Positions 30,107-39,671 of a DNA stretch of 42,607 nucleotides are shown here, in pieces. The notes beneath the pieces are model-generated. The model ran no database searches. It was not told the DNA's origin and saw nothing but the letters and a program-made list of their open reading frames with translations. Origin of the DNA: an uncultured Bacteroidales bacterium (lineage in GTDB: Bacteria > Bacteroidota > Bacteroidia > Bacteroidales > Bacteroidaceae). Location: contig CADAPC010000049.1 in NCBI GenBank assembly GCA_902789725.1, positions 1 through 42,607 of the forward strand, written 5' to 3'. The translations under genes and the position numbers were made by a program. Each line of letters opens with the position of its first letter. Position 1 is the stretch's first letter.

Positions 30107-32791
30107 ATGAAAAAGAATTTGTTTCGATGCGGAAATCTCCGCATCCTGCTGGTGCTGTGCCTATTGGCAAGTGTAGAAATGAGTTTTGCGAACGTCATCC
30201 GAGGCCGCGTGGTGGACGATGAGACTGGTGAACCCTTGGAAGGAGCACAAGTGAGCGTGAACGAAGCATTTGGATCGACAACTTTCTGGACAAAGAAGGA
30301 AACGGACTCGCTCGGCTATTTCCACTATCGTTGTGGCAACATGGGGCGACTGACCTTCACCGCCAAATACTTTGGCTACTATGAGGGAACGGCGAAAACC
30401 ATCGGATTGGAAGGAAATGATACCGTCCGCATTAAGGACATCCGGCTGAAACCAAGCTCGTTGCTGCTCAAGGAGGTGAAAGTGAACGCACAGAAACGGC
30501 GGTTCTACATGCGAGGCGACACAGTGGTGTTCAACCCCGAAGCATTCAACTTGGAAGAAGGGGCACGACTGGAAGAACTCATCGAGAAACTGCCAGGTGT
30601 GAGCATCAAGGACGGAAGGCTGCTCTGGAACAATGAGCCGCTCAAACTGATGATGAACGGCAGAGAGGTGTTCAGCGAAGGCATGTTGCTGAAACACCTT
30701 CCGGCAGAGGCGGTGGAGAACATCAAGGCATACGACCAGAAGAGCGAACTGGCGGAGCGGACGGGTGTGAAGGACGGCAAGGAAGAACATGTGCTGGACG
30801 TGAGCATCAAGCCATCGTGGATGGACAAATTCTATGGTGGATTGATGGGGTCTGGCTATTCAAGCGGACATTATGCGACGGAATTGAACGCCATGCGGCT
30901 GAGCGACAACAACCCGCTGATGCTCTTCGGACGTGTGGCAAACGAACCTGCGGAGATAAAATACAAGACCATGAACGCCATCAGCACCACCTCGGGGTGT
31001 GAGCCTGTGGAGCAGCAGATGGCATCGGTGGGGTATCAGCATTCGTGGGACTCGGGACAGGCTTTTCGCCACAACTACTGGAACCTCACGACCAACCCCA
31101 ACCACACCGACCGAAACAAGGAGAGTTGGGAGCACACGCAGACATTCTTGCCCGGCACGACTCCCACCGAGAGCCACACCACCAGCCACGAGTATCAGCA
31201 CGACATGAATGTGCCGCTCCATTCCGTCCTGAACCTATACATAGGGCAAAAGTACGCCCTAAGGCTGGAAGGAAAGGTCGCGTATGAAGAGGGACGAAAG
31301 GAGAACAAACGGGAACAAGAGCAGTTAAACCTTCTCCATTCCACCTACCACTCCTCCCAGCACACCAAAGGCATCACTGGCAACGGCGAGGCATCGCTGA
31401 CACGCTACATCAAGGACGGTGCCGCCTCAACCAGCATCAGTTTGGATTTTAGAAACATGAACAACAAAGGAGCATCAGAGGGGAATTACCACTACCACAC
31501 TCCCACCCCACGAAACACGCTCGACTTGCAAAGTTATGACACAGACATTCGCCACCTGTCTGCCAGATGGCATGTGGGTCTCTCGAAAGGATTGGGAGAA
31601 CACGTGTTCATAGGTACCAATTTCCACACCACCTACCAGAACGACACTCGCGATGAACAGCGTCTGCGAGACGACATGCCCGACCTCGCCAATAGCCTCA
31701 ACAATCACACCCAAACATGGGAGAACACCTTTTCGACAGGTGCCACCCTCACGTATGGCACCCTCACGTTGCGTCCATCCATCGGCTTCTCCCATCAGCA
31801 CGAACACCTTGACTATCAACGTGCCGCACTCGACACGACGGCACGAAGAAACCTGCTGTTGGTGAGTCCATCCTTCGACCTAAAATACAAAATCAAAAAG
31901 CAGATGACGCTGAAAGGCTCGTTGGGTTATTCGACAAATCCAGCCAACCTGTTGGATTGCATCGACTACGTGGACGACACGAATCCGCTCTACATCCAGT
32001 CGGGCAATTCTGGGCTGAAGAACAGCCACACGCTCCGTGCTGGCATCGGCTACAATCTGCTGCTCGTCCGAGCCAATCAGGCGTTGAGTTTTTCAGCGGA
32101 TTATCAGAAGCAGTACGACCCCATTGCTCCTGTGCTGCACTACGAGTCGCAGACGGGTGTGTATCATGCCACGCAGCAGAACGTGGAGGGAGGCAGCAGA
32201 TGGGACATCGGCCTCGACTATGAGCGGAGCCTAAGCGAACACCTCACATGGCGAAACAAACTGTCGGAAGGGTTTGGAAAGAGTTACGGCATCCTGACCC
32301 TGGTGGATGAAGAGACGGAGGTGACGTACAATCGGCAAAAGGAGTCGCACTTTTCTTATTCGTTGGGAGCTGAATATAGCATGAAGGATTGGACGCTCGA
32401 CTTTACCAACGAGTTTCAGTGGACAAACTTCACCTACAGCGACGCATCGCAGCAGGGACAGGACATTTTCCATAACGAGACGGTTCTGAACATCCGCTAC
32501 AAACTTCCCCACTGGACGTTCTACCTTCGTCCGAAACTCGTCATCGACCGCGGTCATGTTGCCTCAGAGATGAACACGAACCAGTTCCTGCTCAACGCAT
32601 CGGTCACCTATAAGTTCCTGCACAACAAGGCGGAACTGACGCTGGACGGCAAAGACCTTTTCAACCAAGTCAGACGCAACACCTACAACATCACAGCCAC
32701 CTCACATACGGAGAGCGGCACACACTACCTGCACCGCTACATCATGTTGAGTTTCAAATATAAATTTGACCCCAAAAAGAAAGATAATTAA
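30107..32791 (+). CDS. TonB-dependent receptor-like outer-membrane protein
   Basis: This 894-residue protein has a signal peptide (about 1-28, ending MSFA), a carboxypeptidase regulatory-like domain (VIRGRVVDDETGEPLEGAQV, about 30-120), a plug-like domain (LEELIEKLPGVSIKDGRLLW, VFSEGMLLKHLPAEAVENIK) and a long barrel ending MLSFKYKFDPKKKDN. It resembles the receptor at 9206-11926 in type, but no TonB, SusD or GLPGLI gene is adjacent. The paired gene is the upstream membrane regulator. The natural end of the barrel is followed by a lysine-rich tail. Substrate unknown. Confidence 0.9.
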   Translation: MKKNLFRCGNLRILLVLCLLASVEMSFANVIRGRVVDDETGEPLEGAQVSVNEAFGSTTFWTKKETDSLGYFHYRCGNMGRLTFTAKYFGYYEGTAKTIGLEGNDTVRIKDIRLKPSSLLLKEVKVNAQKRRFYMRGDTVVFNPEAFNLEEGARLEELIEKLPGVSIKDGRLLWNNEPLKLMMNGREVFSEGMLLKHLPAEAVENIKAYDQKSELAERTGVKDGKEEHVLDVSIKPSWMDKFYGGLMGSGYSSGHYATELNAMRLSDNNPLMLFGRVANEPAEIKYKTMNAISTTSGCEPVEQQMASVGYQHSWDSGQAFRHNYWNLTTNPNHTDRNKESWEHTQTFLPGTTPTESHTTSHEYQHDMNVPLHSVLNLYIGQKYALRLEGKVAYEEGRKENKREQEQLNLLHSTYHSSQHTKGITGNGEASLTRYIKDGAASTSISLDFRNMNNKGASEGNYHYHTPTPRNTLDLQSYDTDIRHLSARWHVGLSKGLGEHVFIGTNFHTTYQNDTRDEQRLRDDMPDLANSLNNHTQTWENTFSTGATLTYGTLTLRPSIGFSHQHEHLDYQRAALDTTARRNLLLVSPSFDLKYKIKKQMTLKGSLGYSTNPANLLDCIDYVDDTNPLYIQSGNSGLKNSHTLRAGIGYNLLLVRANQALSFSADYQKQYDPIAPVLHYESQTGVYHATQQNVEGGSRWDIGLDYERSLSEHLTWRNKLSEGFGKSYGILTLVDEETEVTYNRQKESHFSYSLGAEYSMKDWTLDFTNEFQWTNFTYSDASQQGQDIFHNETVLNIRYKLPHWTFYLRPKLVIDRGHVASEMNTNQFLLNASVTYKFLHNKAELTLDGKDLFNQVRRNTYNITATSHTESGTHYLHRYIMLSFKYKFDPKKKDN

Positions 32792-32818
32792 AGATCAGTT
32801 AAACAAAAGTGCGCACTT

Positions 32819-32858
32819 CCTCGCATTGTCAGTGATGATCGTGCGAGGATTCTTTTTC
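32819..32858 (+). terminator. terminator after the second receptor
   Basis: CCTCGCA pairs with TGCGAGG (7 bp, 16-nt loop), followed by ATTCTTTTT. It lies 28 bp after the stop. Confidence 0.6.
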
Positions 32859-32989
32859 TGGGCCTTACAACTCTTCAAAGTCCACATCGGCAGAGAAAAA
32901 GTTGCAGGAATCGGAGAAATCTTGTACCTTTTCGGGGCAATTTGTTTCAGTTTTTATCTCAACAGGCTTATAATCTCGGAAATTTCATG

Positions 32990-32997
32990 TATCTTTG
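32990..32997 (+). promoter_or_regulatory. -7 box upstream of the alpha/beta hydrolase
   Basis: TATCTTTG followed by a 63-bp A-rich leader before the start at 33061. No clear -33 TTTG at the expected distance. Confidence 0.45.
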
Positions 32998-33060
32998 CCC
33001 CAATAAAGATTCGTTGTAAGAAAAAGAAGCAACATTAAACTAAAATAAACTAAAAATATA

Positions 33061-33861
33061 ATGAAAAAGAGATTATTCATGCTTTGCCTGTCATTGATGG
33101 CTCTGACATCGATTGAGGCACAAACACAAGAGGAAGTTTGGATTCAGAACGGAGAACGCAAAATCTACGGAGTGCTGAACCGCCCAACCAATGGAGCGAA
33201 AAAGCAGCCTGTAGCCATTATCTCACATGGATTTAACGGCACCCACCATTTTGGTAAAGACTATTTTGCCATGATGGCAGAGAAAGGCTATCAATGTTAC
33301 ACGTTCGACTTTCCTGGCGGTTCAGTAAATAGCCGCAGCGACAACAACACGATGAACATGTCGGTAAAGAACGAGGTAGATGACCTGAAGGCGATAGTAC
33401 GCTATTTCAAGCAGCAGCCCGATGTGGACAGCAAGCGCATCGTACTCATCGGCGAAAGCCAAGGAGGACTGGTATCAGCACTCACTGCATCGGAAATGCC
33501 CAAAGACATCAGTCAGCTGGTGCTCATCTACCCTGCCCTCTGCATTCCAGACAACTGGAACGAACGCTATCCCGATGTAGCTATGATCCCTGACACAACC
33601 CGCATGTGGAATGTGCCACTGAGCCGCCCCTTCTTCCTGGAACTGCGCGACATGAATCCTTATTCGGAACTGCCCTACTATAAGAAACCTGTGCTCATCA
33701 TTCATGGCGATGCCGACCCTGTAGTGCCCATCGCCTACTCACACCGTGCAGCCGAAACTTATAAAAACGCTCGACTGGAAGTGATTGAAAAGGCTGGGCA
33801 CGGGTTCAAGCCGAACGAAAGAGCCAAAGCCATTGAGTGGATTAGAGGCTTTCTGAAATAA
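33061..33861 (+). CDS. exported alpha/beta hydrolase (esterase-like)
   Basis: This 266-residue protein has a signal peptide (about 1-21, ending IEA-Q) and an alpha/beta-hydrolase fold. The likely triad is S133 in GESQGG, D219 in HGDADPVVP and H247 in KAGHGFK; the oxyanion region is ISHGFNG. This arrangement resembles feruloyl and acetyl esterases and dienelactone-hydrolase-like enzymes of Bacteroidetes. The substrate cannot be read from the sequence, but neighbouring glycan-active genes make a carbohydrate ester plausible. A DUF554 gene starts 21 bp downstream. Confidence 0.88.
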   Translation: MKKRLFMLCLSLMALTSIEAQTQEEVWIQNGERKIYGVLNRPTNGAKKQPVAIISHGFNGTHHFGKDYFAMMAEKGYQCYTFDFPGGSVNSRSDNNTMNMSVKNEVDDLKAIVRYFKQQPDVDSKRIVLIGESQGGLVSALTASEMPKDISQLVLIYPALCIPDNWNERYPDVAMIPDTTRMWNVPLSRPFFLELRDMNPYSELPYYKKPVLIIHGDADPVVPIAYSHRAAETYKNARLEVIEKAGHGFKPNERAKAIEWIRGFLK

Positions 33862-33882
33862 GACCTTCAACCTATAGAAACA

Positions 33883-34581
33883 ATGATTGGCACCATCGTC
33901 AACACAACCACAATCATGATAGGGGCTCTTATAGGCTCCTACTTGAAGCGTGGCATCAAGCCTCAGTATCAGCAAGCCTTGTTCAATGCAATGGGATTGT
34001 GCTCGCTGGCCTTGGGATTCAACGCCTTCTGCCAGAACATGCCCAAGAGCCAATACCCCGTGCTTTTCATCGTGAGTCTGGCTGTGGGGGCGCTCTTCGG
34101 CTTCATGCTGAAGTTGGATGAACGATTCAAACGACTGGTCGATAGAAAAAAGAACCCTAAAAAAGGAGATGCTCCCCTCTCCGAAGGGCTTTCCACAGGC
34201 ATCCTGCTCTACTGCATCGGCACCTTCTCGATGGTGGGTCCCGTGCTGAGTGCCCTTTATGGCGACAACACCTACCTTTACACCAACGCCACCCTCGACC
34301 TCATCACCTCAGCCGTGCTGTCCACAACCTACGGCATCGGCATGATCTGGGCAGCACCTGTGCTGTTCTGCTGGCAGGGGATGTTCTACCTGATGGCAAC
34401 CTGCGCGGCCGATGTCATAACAGACGACATACGCACGGAACTCTGCATCGTAGGTGGCGTACTCATTGCCGCCTCTGGCCTGAGCATTCTGAAAATCAAG
34501 GATTGCAAAACCATCAACATGCTCCCAGCCTTCCTCATCATCATCCTCTTTTTTGTGGTGAAAAGTCTGCTGGGACTCTGA
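33883..34581 (+). CDS. DUF554 family membrane protein
   Basis: This 232-residue inner-membrane protein has about six to seven hydrophobic helices. Family hallmarks are the N-terminal GTIVNTTTIMIGALIGSYLK, GLCSLALGF, LSTGILLYCIGTFSMVGP and LDLITSAVLSTTYGIGM. The function is unknown; a transport role is commonly proposed. It begins 21 bp after the hydrolase stop and is probably co-transcribed with it. Confidence 0.9.
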   Translation: MIGTIVNTTTIMIGALIGSYLKRGIKPQYQQALFNAMGLCSLALGFNAFCQNMPKSQYPVLFIVSLAVGALFGFMLKLDERFKRLVDRKKNPKKGDAPLSEGLSTGILLYCIGTFSMVGPVLSALYGDNTYLYTNATLDLITSAVLSTTYGIGMIWAAPVLFCWQGMFYLMATCAADVITDDIRTELCIVGGVLIAASGLSILKIKDCKTINMLPAFLIIILFFVVKSLLGL

Positions 34582-34639
34582 TGTATCATACAAGAAAATA
34601 ATTGTTACTTAACACAAGAAGAAACTGAGGAAATATTGC

Positions 34640-34647
34640 TACCTTTG
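34640..34647 (+). promoter_or_regulatory. -7 box of the GH127 gene
   Basis: TACCTTTG lies 57 bp before the start codon at 34705. A -33 element at standard spacing is not obvious. Confidence 0.5.
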
Positions 34648-34704
34648 CACAAAATCTGTGTAAAAAACAATATTCCGTCAAATGAATAAACCAAAACACC
34701 TATT

Positions 34705-37700
34705 ATGATTAAAAAATTATTATCTATCACCTTGGCTTCCAGCCTCCTTTTTGCAACGGAAGCCAACGCGCAAAGCGAAATCTATCCACAGCACTTCAAC
34801 CTCAGCGAAGTGACTCTGCTCGAGGGTCCCATGAAGAACATGCTGGATATTAACAACGAACTGCTCCTGAAGTACGATGCAGACCGCTTGATGACTCCCT
34901 TCATTCGTCAAGCCGGTTTGTCTAAAAACACTTCCTCCAAATATAACGGATGGGAGCAGGCTCATCCCAACTTCCCCAACTGGGGCGGCGATGCCGGCTT
35001 CGACCTAAGCGGACATGTGGGCGGACATTACGTGTCGGCACTGGCTTTGGCCTACGCTGCCACCAACGATGCCAGCATGAAGGCGAAGATGAAGGAAAAG
35101 CTCGACTACTGCCTCAACATCATGAAGGACTGCCAAGATGCTTACAAGAACGACACCAAGGGCTTGAAAGGCTTCATTGGCGGACAACCCCTCAACCACA
35201 TCTGGACGGGGCTTTATGCTGGCGACCTCACCTCATTCCGTCAGTCAGGCGGCTGGGTGCCATTCTACTGCCAGCACAAAGTATTGGCCGGGCTGCGTGA
35301 CGCTTATCTCTACACTGGCAGCACGCTGGCCAAGGAACTCTTCCGCGGATTGAGCGACTGGAGCGTGAACGTGGTGAGCAAACTGACAGACGACCAGATG
35401 CAGCAAGTGTTGGGATGGGAGCACGGCGGCATGAACGAAACACTGGTCGATGCCTACAAAATTTTTGGTGATAAAAAATACTTAGAGGGAGCCAAGAAAT
35501 TCAGCCACCGTCAGATGATTGACGGAATGAAGACCTTCAACGCCACTTTCCTCGACGGCAAGCACGCCAACACACAGGTGCCCAAGTACATCGGTTTCGA
35601 ACGTGCCTGGCAGGAAGACAAGACGCTGAAAGACTATCGTAATGCCGTGCTGAACTTCTGGACTGACGTAGCACAGAACCGCACTGTCTGCATTGGCGGA
35701 AATTCCATCAGCGAGCACTTCCAAAGCCACCAAAACGGACACCTCTACATCAATAACATGGAGGGACCAGAGTCTTGCAATTCTAACAACATGCTGAAAC
35801 TCTCTGAAGACCTCTTCGACGACACTCACGAGGCCAAATACGCCGACTTCTACGAAGCCACCATGTGGAACCACATCATGTCCACCCAAGACCCACAAAC
35901 AGGCGGCTATGTCTATTTCACCTCGCTGCGCCCCCTATCCTACCGCATCTACTCGCAAGTGAACCAAGGCATGTGGTGCTGCGTGGGCACTGGTATGGAG
36001 AACCACAGCAAGTATGGCCACTTCATCTACACCCACAGCCTCAACAACGACACGCTCTACGTGAACCTCTTCACCGCCAGCGAACTCAACAGCAAGAAGT
36101 TTGGCATCCGTCAGGAAACCAACTTCCCCTATGAACAGAAAACGAAACTCACCATCACCAAAGCCGGCAAGTTCACCCTCGCCGTCCGTAAGCCAGCATG
36201 GGCAAGCGCCGACGGAAAGGGAAGCTACACGTGCCAGACAAAATCATGGAAGAAAGGCGACGTGGTGGAAATAGACCTGCCCATGCAGCTACGCTATGAG
36301 GAATGCCCAGACTACAAGAGCTACATTGCCTTCAAGTACGGTCCCATCCTCCTGGCTGCACGCACCGAGACAGAAGCTCAACTGCCTAACGAATATGGCG
36401 GAGAAGGACGTATGGACCACTCACCTGGTGCTCGCGCCAACGCAAAGCCCCTCTCTTCCGCCCCACTGCTCATCGGCAACCGCACTGAGGTGCTGAACAA
36501 CATCAAGATCAACGACCTCAGCAAACTCCAGTTCAGTCTTACCACAGATAAAGGCACACTGCCTCTCGAACCTTTCTACAGCATTCAGCACTCACGCTAC
36601 TCCTGCTACTTCTTCCAAGGCACTCCAGAAGAATACGCCAACTCAGACATGGGCCGTAAGGATGCCGAAGAACAGGCACTGCAAACACGCACCCTCGACT
36701 ATGTGGCAACGGGCGAACAGCAAAGCGAAGCTGGTCACGAAGTGAAATACTCCCTTGGCTCCACAAGCGGGAATTATCGGGGAGAGACCTACCGCGATGC
36801 CAAGAACGGTGAATACATCCAGTATGTGGTGGAGAACACAGAAGGCATCAAAACCAACGTGTCACTGATGCTCCGTTTCATCACCTCCGACCGCGGACGC
36901 ACAGCCAGCATTTACATCGATGACCAGAAACTGGGTGAAATCACTATACAGAACCGCATGAAAGGGGCTGACGAGAACGGATTCTTCAATGTGGAATACC
37001 GCATTCCAGACGAACTCCTGCTCGACAGCAAGGGCAACGTGAAGCAGAAACTCACCTTCAAGATTGTCGCTTCGCCCAACACGATGTGTCCAGGACTCTA
37101 TTACCTCCGCCTGCTGAAGGACTACAAAGACCTCTCCTACCAGTGGAATGCCACTGATTGGCAGACAGGCGACGCTGGACGTGTGGCACAAAGTCGATTC
37201 ACTTACAACAACGATAACACCATCACCATCAAGGCAGGCACAGGTACAAACAACCTGTGCCTGTCTTTGGATTATGAGCATATTACAGATTATCAGCTAC
37301 AAGCCACCCAGAAATATCTGGTGGTCATCGCCTCCAACGTCAAAACATCCAGCGGTTCAGCCTATCTCTGGTGGCTAAACGGAGTGAATCACGCCAGCAG
37401 CGTAGTTCCCACAAAAACTCAGAAACTTTCGCAGGGGACAGCCTTCATCTGGGACATGACCACCACCAACCTCGACTCCAACAACACGGGTAATCCCTTC
37501 TCCATCTGTCAAGGATCCACCATCTTCGGTCTCACCTCCACCACAGGCACATCTACTATCCATTACATAGGTTTCCTCTCCTCCATCAACAACATCGAAG
37601 AAACCGTCAGCATCCAAGCCGTCAACGACAAAATCAACACGAATCCAACCCAAGCACAAGGAAAACTCGCCAACCCAAACACATGGATTGACCTAACAGG

Positions 37701-37770
37701 CAAAACAACCCACTCCCCTCTCCCAGGTCACATCTACATCCGCAATGGAAAAAAGATTCTCATCCCCTAA
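34705..37770 (+). CDS. GH127-type beta-L-arabinofuranosidase
   Basis: This 1021-residue exported enzyme has a signal peptide (about 1-22, ending ANA-Q) and an (alpha/alpha)6 catalytic domain at about 30-440 of the glycosyl-hydrolase 127 clan. The zinc-thiolate active site of this clan is visible: E356 and C358 in ESCNSNNM, and C425-C426 in WCCVGTG, where one of the Cys acts as nucleophile in characterised members. Beta-sandwich domains follow (about 450-650), then a C-terminal carbohydrate-binding-like region and a further domain with a weak sorting-type tail. It should release arabinofuranose from plant polymers in the periplasm or at the surface. GH146 is an alternative family in the same clan. 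Its promoter is probably at 34640. Confidence 0.88.
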   Translation: MIKKLLSITLASSLLFATEANAQSEIYPQHFNLSEVTLLEGPMKNMLDINNELLLKYDADRLMTPFIRQAGLSKNTSSKYNGWEQAHPNFPNWGGDAGFDLSGHVGGHYVSALALAYAATNDASMKAKMKEKLDYCLNIMKDCQDAYKNDTKGLKGFIGGQPLNHIWTGLYAGDLTSFRQSGGWVPFYCQHKVLAGLRDAYLYTGSTLAKELFRGLSDWSVNVVSKLTDDQMQQVLGWEHGGMNETLVDAYKIFGDKKYLEGAKKFSHRQMIDGMKTFNATFLDGKHANTQVPKYIGFERAWQEDKTLKDYRNAVLNFWTDVAQNRTVCIGGNSISEHFQSHQNGHLYINNMEGPESCNSNNMLKLSEDLFDDTHEAKYADFYEATMWNHIMSTQDPQTGGYVYFTSLRPLSYRIYSQVNQGMWCCVGTGMENHSKYGHFIYTHSLNNDTLYVNLFTASELNSKKFGIRQETNFPYEQKTKLTITKAGKFTLAVRKPAWASADGKGSYTCQTKSWKKGDVVEIDLPMQLRYEECPDYKSYIAFKYGPILLAARTETEAQLPNEYGGEGRMDHSPGARANAKPLSSAPLLIGNRTEVLNNIKINDLSKLQFSLTTDKGTLPLEPFYSIQHSRYSCYFFQGTPEEYANSDMGRKDAEEQALQTRTLDYVATGEQQSEAGHEVKYSLGSTSGNYRGETYRDAKNGEYIQYVVENTEGIKTNVSLMLRFITSDRGRTASIYIDDQKLGEITIQNRMKGADENGFFNVEYRIPDELLLDSKGNVKQKLTFKIVASPNTMCPGLYYLRLLKDYKDLSYQWNATDWQTGDAGRVAQSRFTYNNDNTITIKAGTGTNNLCLSLDYEHITDYQLQATQKYLVVIASNVKTSSGSAYLWWLNGVNHASSVVPTKTQKLSQGTAFIWDMTTTNLDSNNTGNPFSICQGSTIFGLTSTTGTSTIHYIGFLSSINNIEETVSIQAVNDKINTNPTQAQGKLANPNTWIDLTGKTTHSPLPGHIYIRNGKKILIP

Positions 37771-37779
37771 ACCAGGGAA

Positions 37780-37830
37780 CCTATAAGCCCCATAAGTCCT
37801 ATAAGGCTTATATGACCTATAAGCCCCATT
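37780..37830. repeat. 18-bp repeat (built of 9-bp half units) between convergent genes
   Basis: CCTATAAG occurs at 37780, 37798 and 37816, spaced exactly 18 bp, with related 9-bp half units between (CATAAGT, CTTATATGA). TATAAGCC at 37782-37789 can pair with GGCTTATA at 37805-37812. It fills the gap between the convergent GH127 and OmpA-family genes and may help termination. Confidence 0.7.
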
Positions 37831-37835
37831 ATCCT

Positions 37836-39203
37836 TTATTTCATATCCTGTGCAGGCACCTTGTCTCCTGGATCTTCCATGATGAAACTGACAGAAGGCA
37901 CCCACTCGCGCACCGTTTTATAAGACTGCAAAGCTCTGTCACTAAGGGATATGCGCAAGCGAGAAGGTTCTATCTGGAACTTCGTAATCAAAGCCTCCCG
38001 AACCGTTTCAGCACGTTTCTGAGCCAAATGCTTGTGATATTCCACATCGTCATCAGGAATGATGTCAGGATGCCCAACAATATTCAGGTTCACCAACGGA
38101 TGCCTCTGCAAGAATTTCGCCACATACCCCAAACGCTTGGTGGTGGCTGCATTCAGGTAATAAAAACCCGCATAGAAAGGTATCTGCGTCTGCATCGCTT
38201 CACCATATCGAACTGTCTCCTGATATTCATGAGTGCGGTCAATCAACACAGGATCAACAAATGCCACATGGGGCGGCTGACGGAAACGGCGCAGGTTCTG
38301 CTTACCATTCTTGAAATGATAGACAAAATTGACCATCAGGTCGAGGTAAAAGTCAATATTATTGCCATTCGTCACACCATTATACTTATTGTCCGTAGCA
38401 TTGAGACGCAGGTCTATGTTGATGTCAAAAGGCTCGTTCAGCCGCACATCAATCTGTGTTCCGATATGCCCTACAATGTAATTTCCGCCTTTACCATCCA
38501 CTGGATAGTAAGGCTTTTCCGTATTTGGAGTACGATTCCACAAAGCCAACTTGTCCTTCTCGAAATTGAAGGTTTTAATCATTCCTGCACCAAACAAGAA
38601 ACTCCAAGTCATCTGACGCTCTACCTCATATCCGAAAAACACATTCGTAAGGTTCAGCACACCCGACAGAGAGGCATTGAGACACCTGAAAGAATAGCGG
38701 CCATTACCATAAATTTCAGGCATAGCCTTCTCTGCGGCTTCGCTGCAACGCGACACCTGCATGTTCATACCACCCGTAACCCTAAAACCGAAGGCTGGAT
38801 TGAAATTATGGCCAAACAGAAAGTTCAGAGAAGGTGTCTGGTGAGTGATGAAGTCTGAGGCAAGGGAATTTTCAGCCATCGATTGGCTGAACCCCGCTCC
38901 GAGTCCAAAATACCAATCACCATGCTTATGCTTAGGATGCAGATTCTGCATCATCTCATACTCAATGTCGGCAGGAGATTCCGCTTTCTTTTTCTTCTTC
39001 ACCTTTTTTTTGACAGGCGTTTTAGGTATCTCCGACCTTCTCAACGCCTCACGTTCCAACCTTCTCAACATCCTTTCTTCAGCTTTTGTCAACCCCTCTG
39101 ACTGGGCATACACATTCAATCCGCTACACAACACAAACAGAGCCAGCAACATCATTCTGCCCGCTCTCACAAAGTCTTCAGACCACCTAATATTGTTTTT
39201 CAT
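37836..39203 (-). CDS. OmpA-family outer-membrane protein
   Basis: This 455-residue protein has a signal peptide (ending NVYAQ), a basic Lys-rich stretch (KKKVKKKKK) in the mature N-terminus, a beta-barrel-like region (about 90-290; WYFGLGAGFSQSM, INIDLRLNATDN) and a C-terminal OmpA-like domain (about 330-440; IPFYAGFYYL, VNLNIVGHPDIIPDDD, LAQKRAETVREAL) that would bind peptidoglycan. Start is ATG at 39203; a GTG three codons upstream (39212) is also possible. A -7-like box TAATTTTG is at 39237-39230. Confidence 0.85.
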   Translation of the reverse strand: MKNNIRWSEDFVRAGRMMLLALFVLCSGLNVYAQSEGLTKAEERMLRRLEREALRRSEIPKTPVKKKVKKKKKAESPADIEYEMMQNLHPKHKHGDWYFGLGAGFSQSMAENSLASDFITHQTPSLNFLFGHNFNPAFGFRVTGGMNMQVSRCSEAAEKAMPEIYGNGRYSFRCLNASLSGVLNLTNVFFGYEVERQMTWSFLFGAGMIKTFNFEKDKLALWNRTPNTEKPYYPVDGKGGNYIVGHIGTQIDVRLNEPFDINIDLRLNATDNKYNGVTNGNNIDFYLDLMVNFVYHFKNGKQNLRRFRQPPHVAFVDPVLIDRTHEYQETVRYGEAMQTQIPFYAGFYYLNAATTKRLGYVAKFLQRHPLVNLNIVGHPDIIPDDDVEYHKHLAQKRAETVREALITKFQIEPSRLRISLSDRALQSYKTVREWVPSVSFIMEDPGDKVPAQDMK

Positions 39204-39300
39204 TTTACTCACTTTTTAAGATAATGTTGCAAAATTAGCACAAAATTCAAAAAATTGAATAAAATTTTGCAATAAAATCAAGAATCTCAATAAAAATCCT

Positions 39301-39308
39301 TAACTTTG
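39301..39308 (+). promoter_or_regulatory. -7 box of the tRNA gene
   Basis: TAACTTTG lies 21 bp before the tRNA; the -33 element is not evident at standard spacing. Confidence 0.5.
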
Positions 39309-39329
39309 CCGAGAATTTGTAACGAAAAT

Positions 39330-39403
39330 GGCTCGGTAGCTCAGTTGAATAGAGCATCAGATTCCGGTTCTGCAGGTCATGGGTTTGAGTCCCATCCGAG
39401 TCA
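39330..39403 (+). tRNA. tRNA-Arg (anticodon CCG)
   Basis: Cloverleaf of 74 nt: acceptor GGCTCGG pairs with CCGAGTC (one G-T), D stem GCTC/GAGC, anticodon loop TTCCGGT giving CCG, T stem ATGGG/CCCAT, discriminator A. The 3' CCA is not encoded. The closing pair of the anticodon stem is a mismatch. Confidence 0.93.
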
Positions 39404-39464
39404 CAACAAAGCAAAGCGGGAAGCGATTACATTGAAAGCGTTACAAGGCTTTCCAGCAAAGAAA

Positions 39465-39496
39465 AAGATGACTCCTTGAAATAAGGAGCCATCTTT
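39465..39496 (+). terminator. terminator after tRNA-Arg
   Basis: AAAGATGACTCCTT pairs with AAGGAGCCATCTTT (one A-C mismatch) around GAAAT-like loop bases and ends in a T run. It lies about 60 bp after the tRNA. Confidence 0.75.
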
Positions 39497-39671
39497 TTTA
39501 GGCATTTTATAGTTTTTAGGCGAGATAGCGGCTTCAAAGACATGTAAAACACCTTCATTCTCTATTTGGACAACTTTTTTCAACAAAATCAAATCATTAA
39601 TTTAACAATCTAAAATTCGAATAATGTTAAAAATCAATAATGAATTAACATTGTTAAATAATGTATTAAAA

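Noticed and set aside
30107..32791. SusC-type polysaccharide locus
   Set aside because: No SusD-like gene follows, and the barrel type differs from SusC.
37812..38858. 348-codon open frame antisense to the OmpA-family gene
   Set aside because: No recognisable domain, and it overlaps a clear OmpA-family protein.
39401..39592. Integrase or attachment remnant beside tRNA-Arg
   Set aside because: No integrase motif and no second copy of the tRNA 3' end in the window; the hairpin there is better explained as a terminator.
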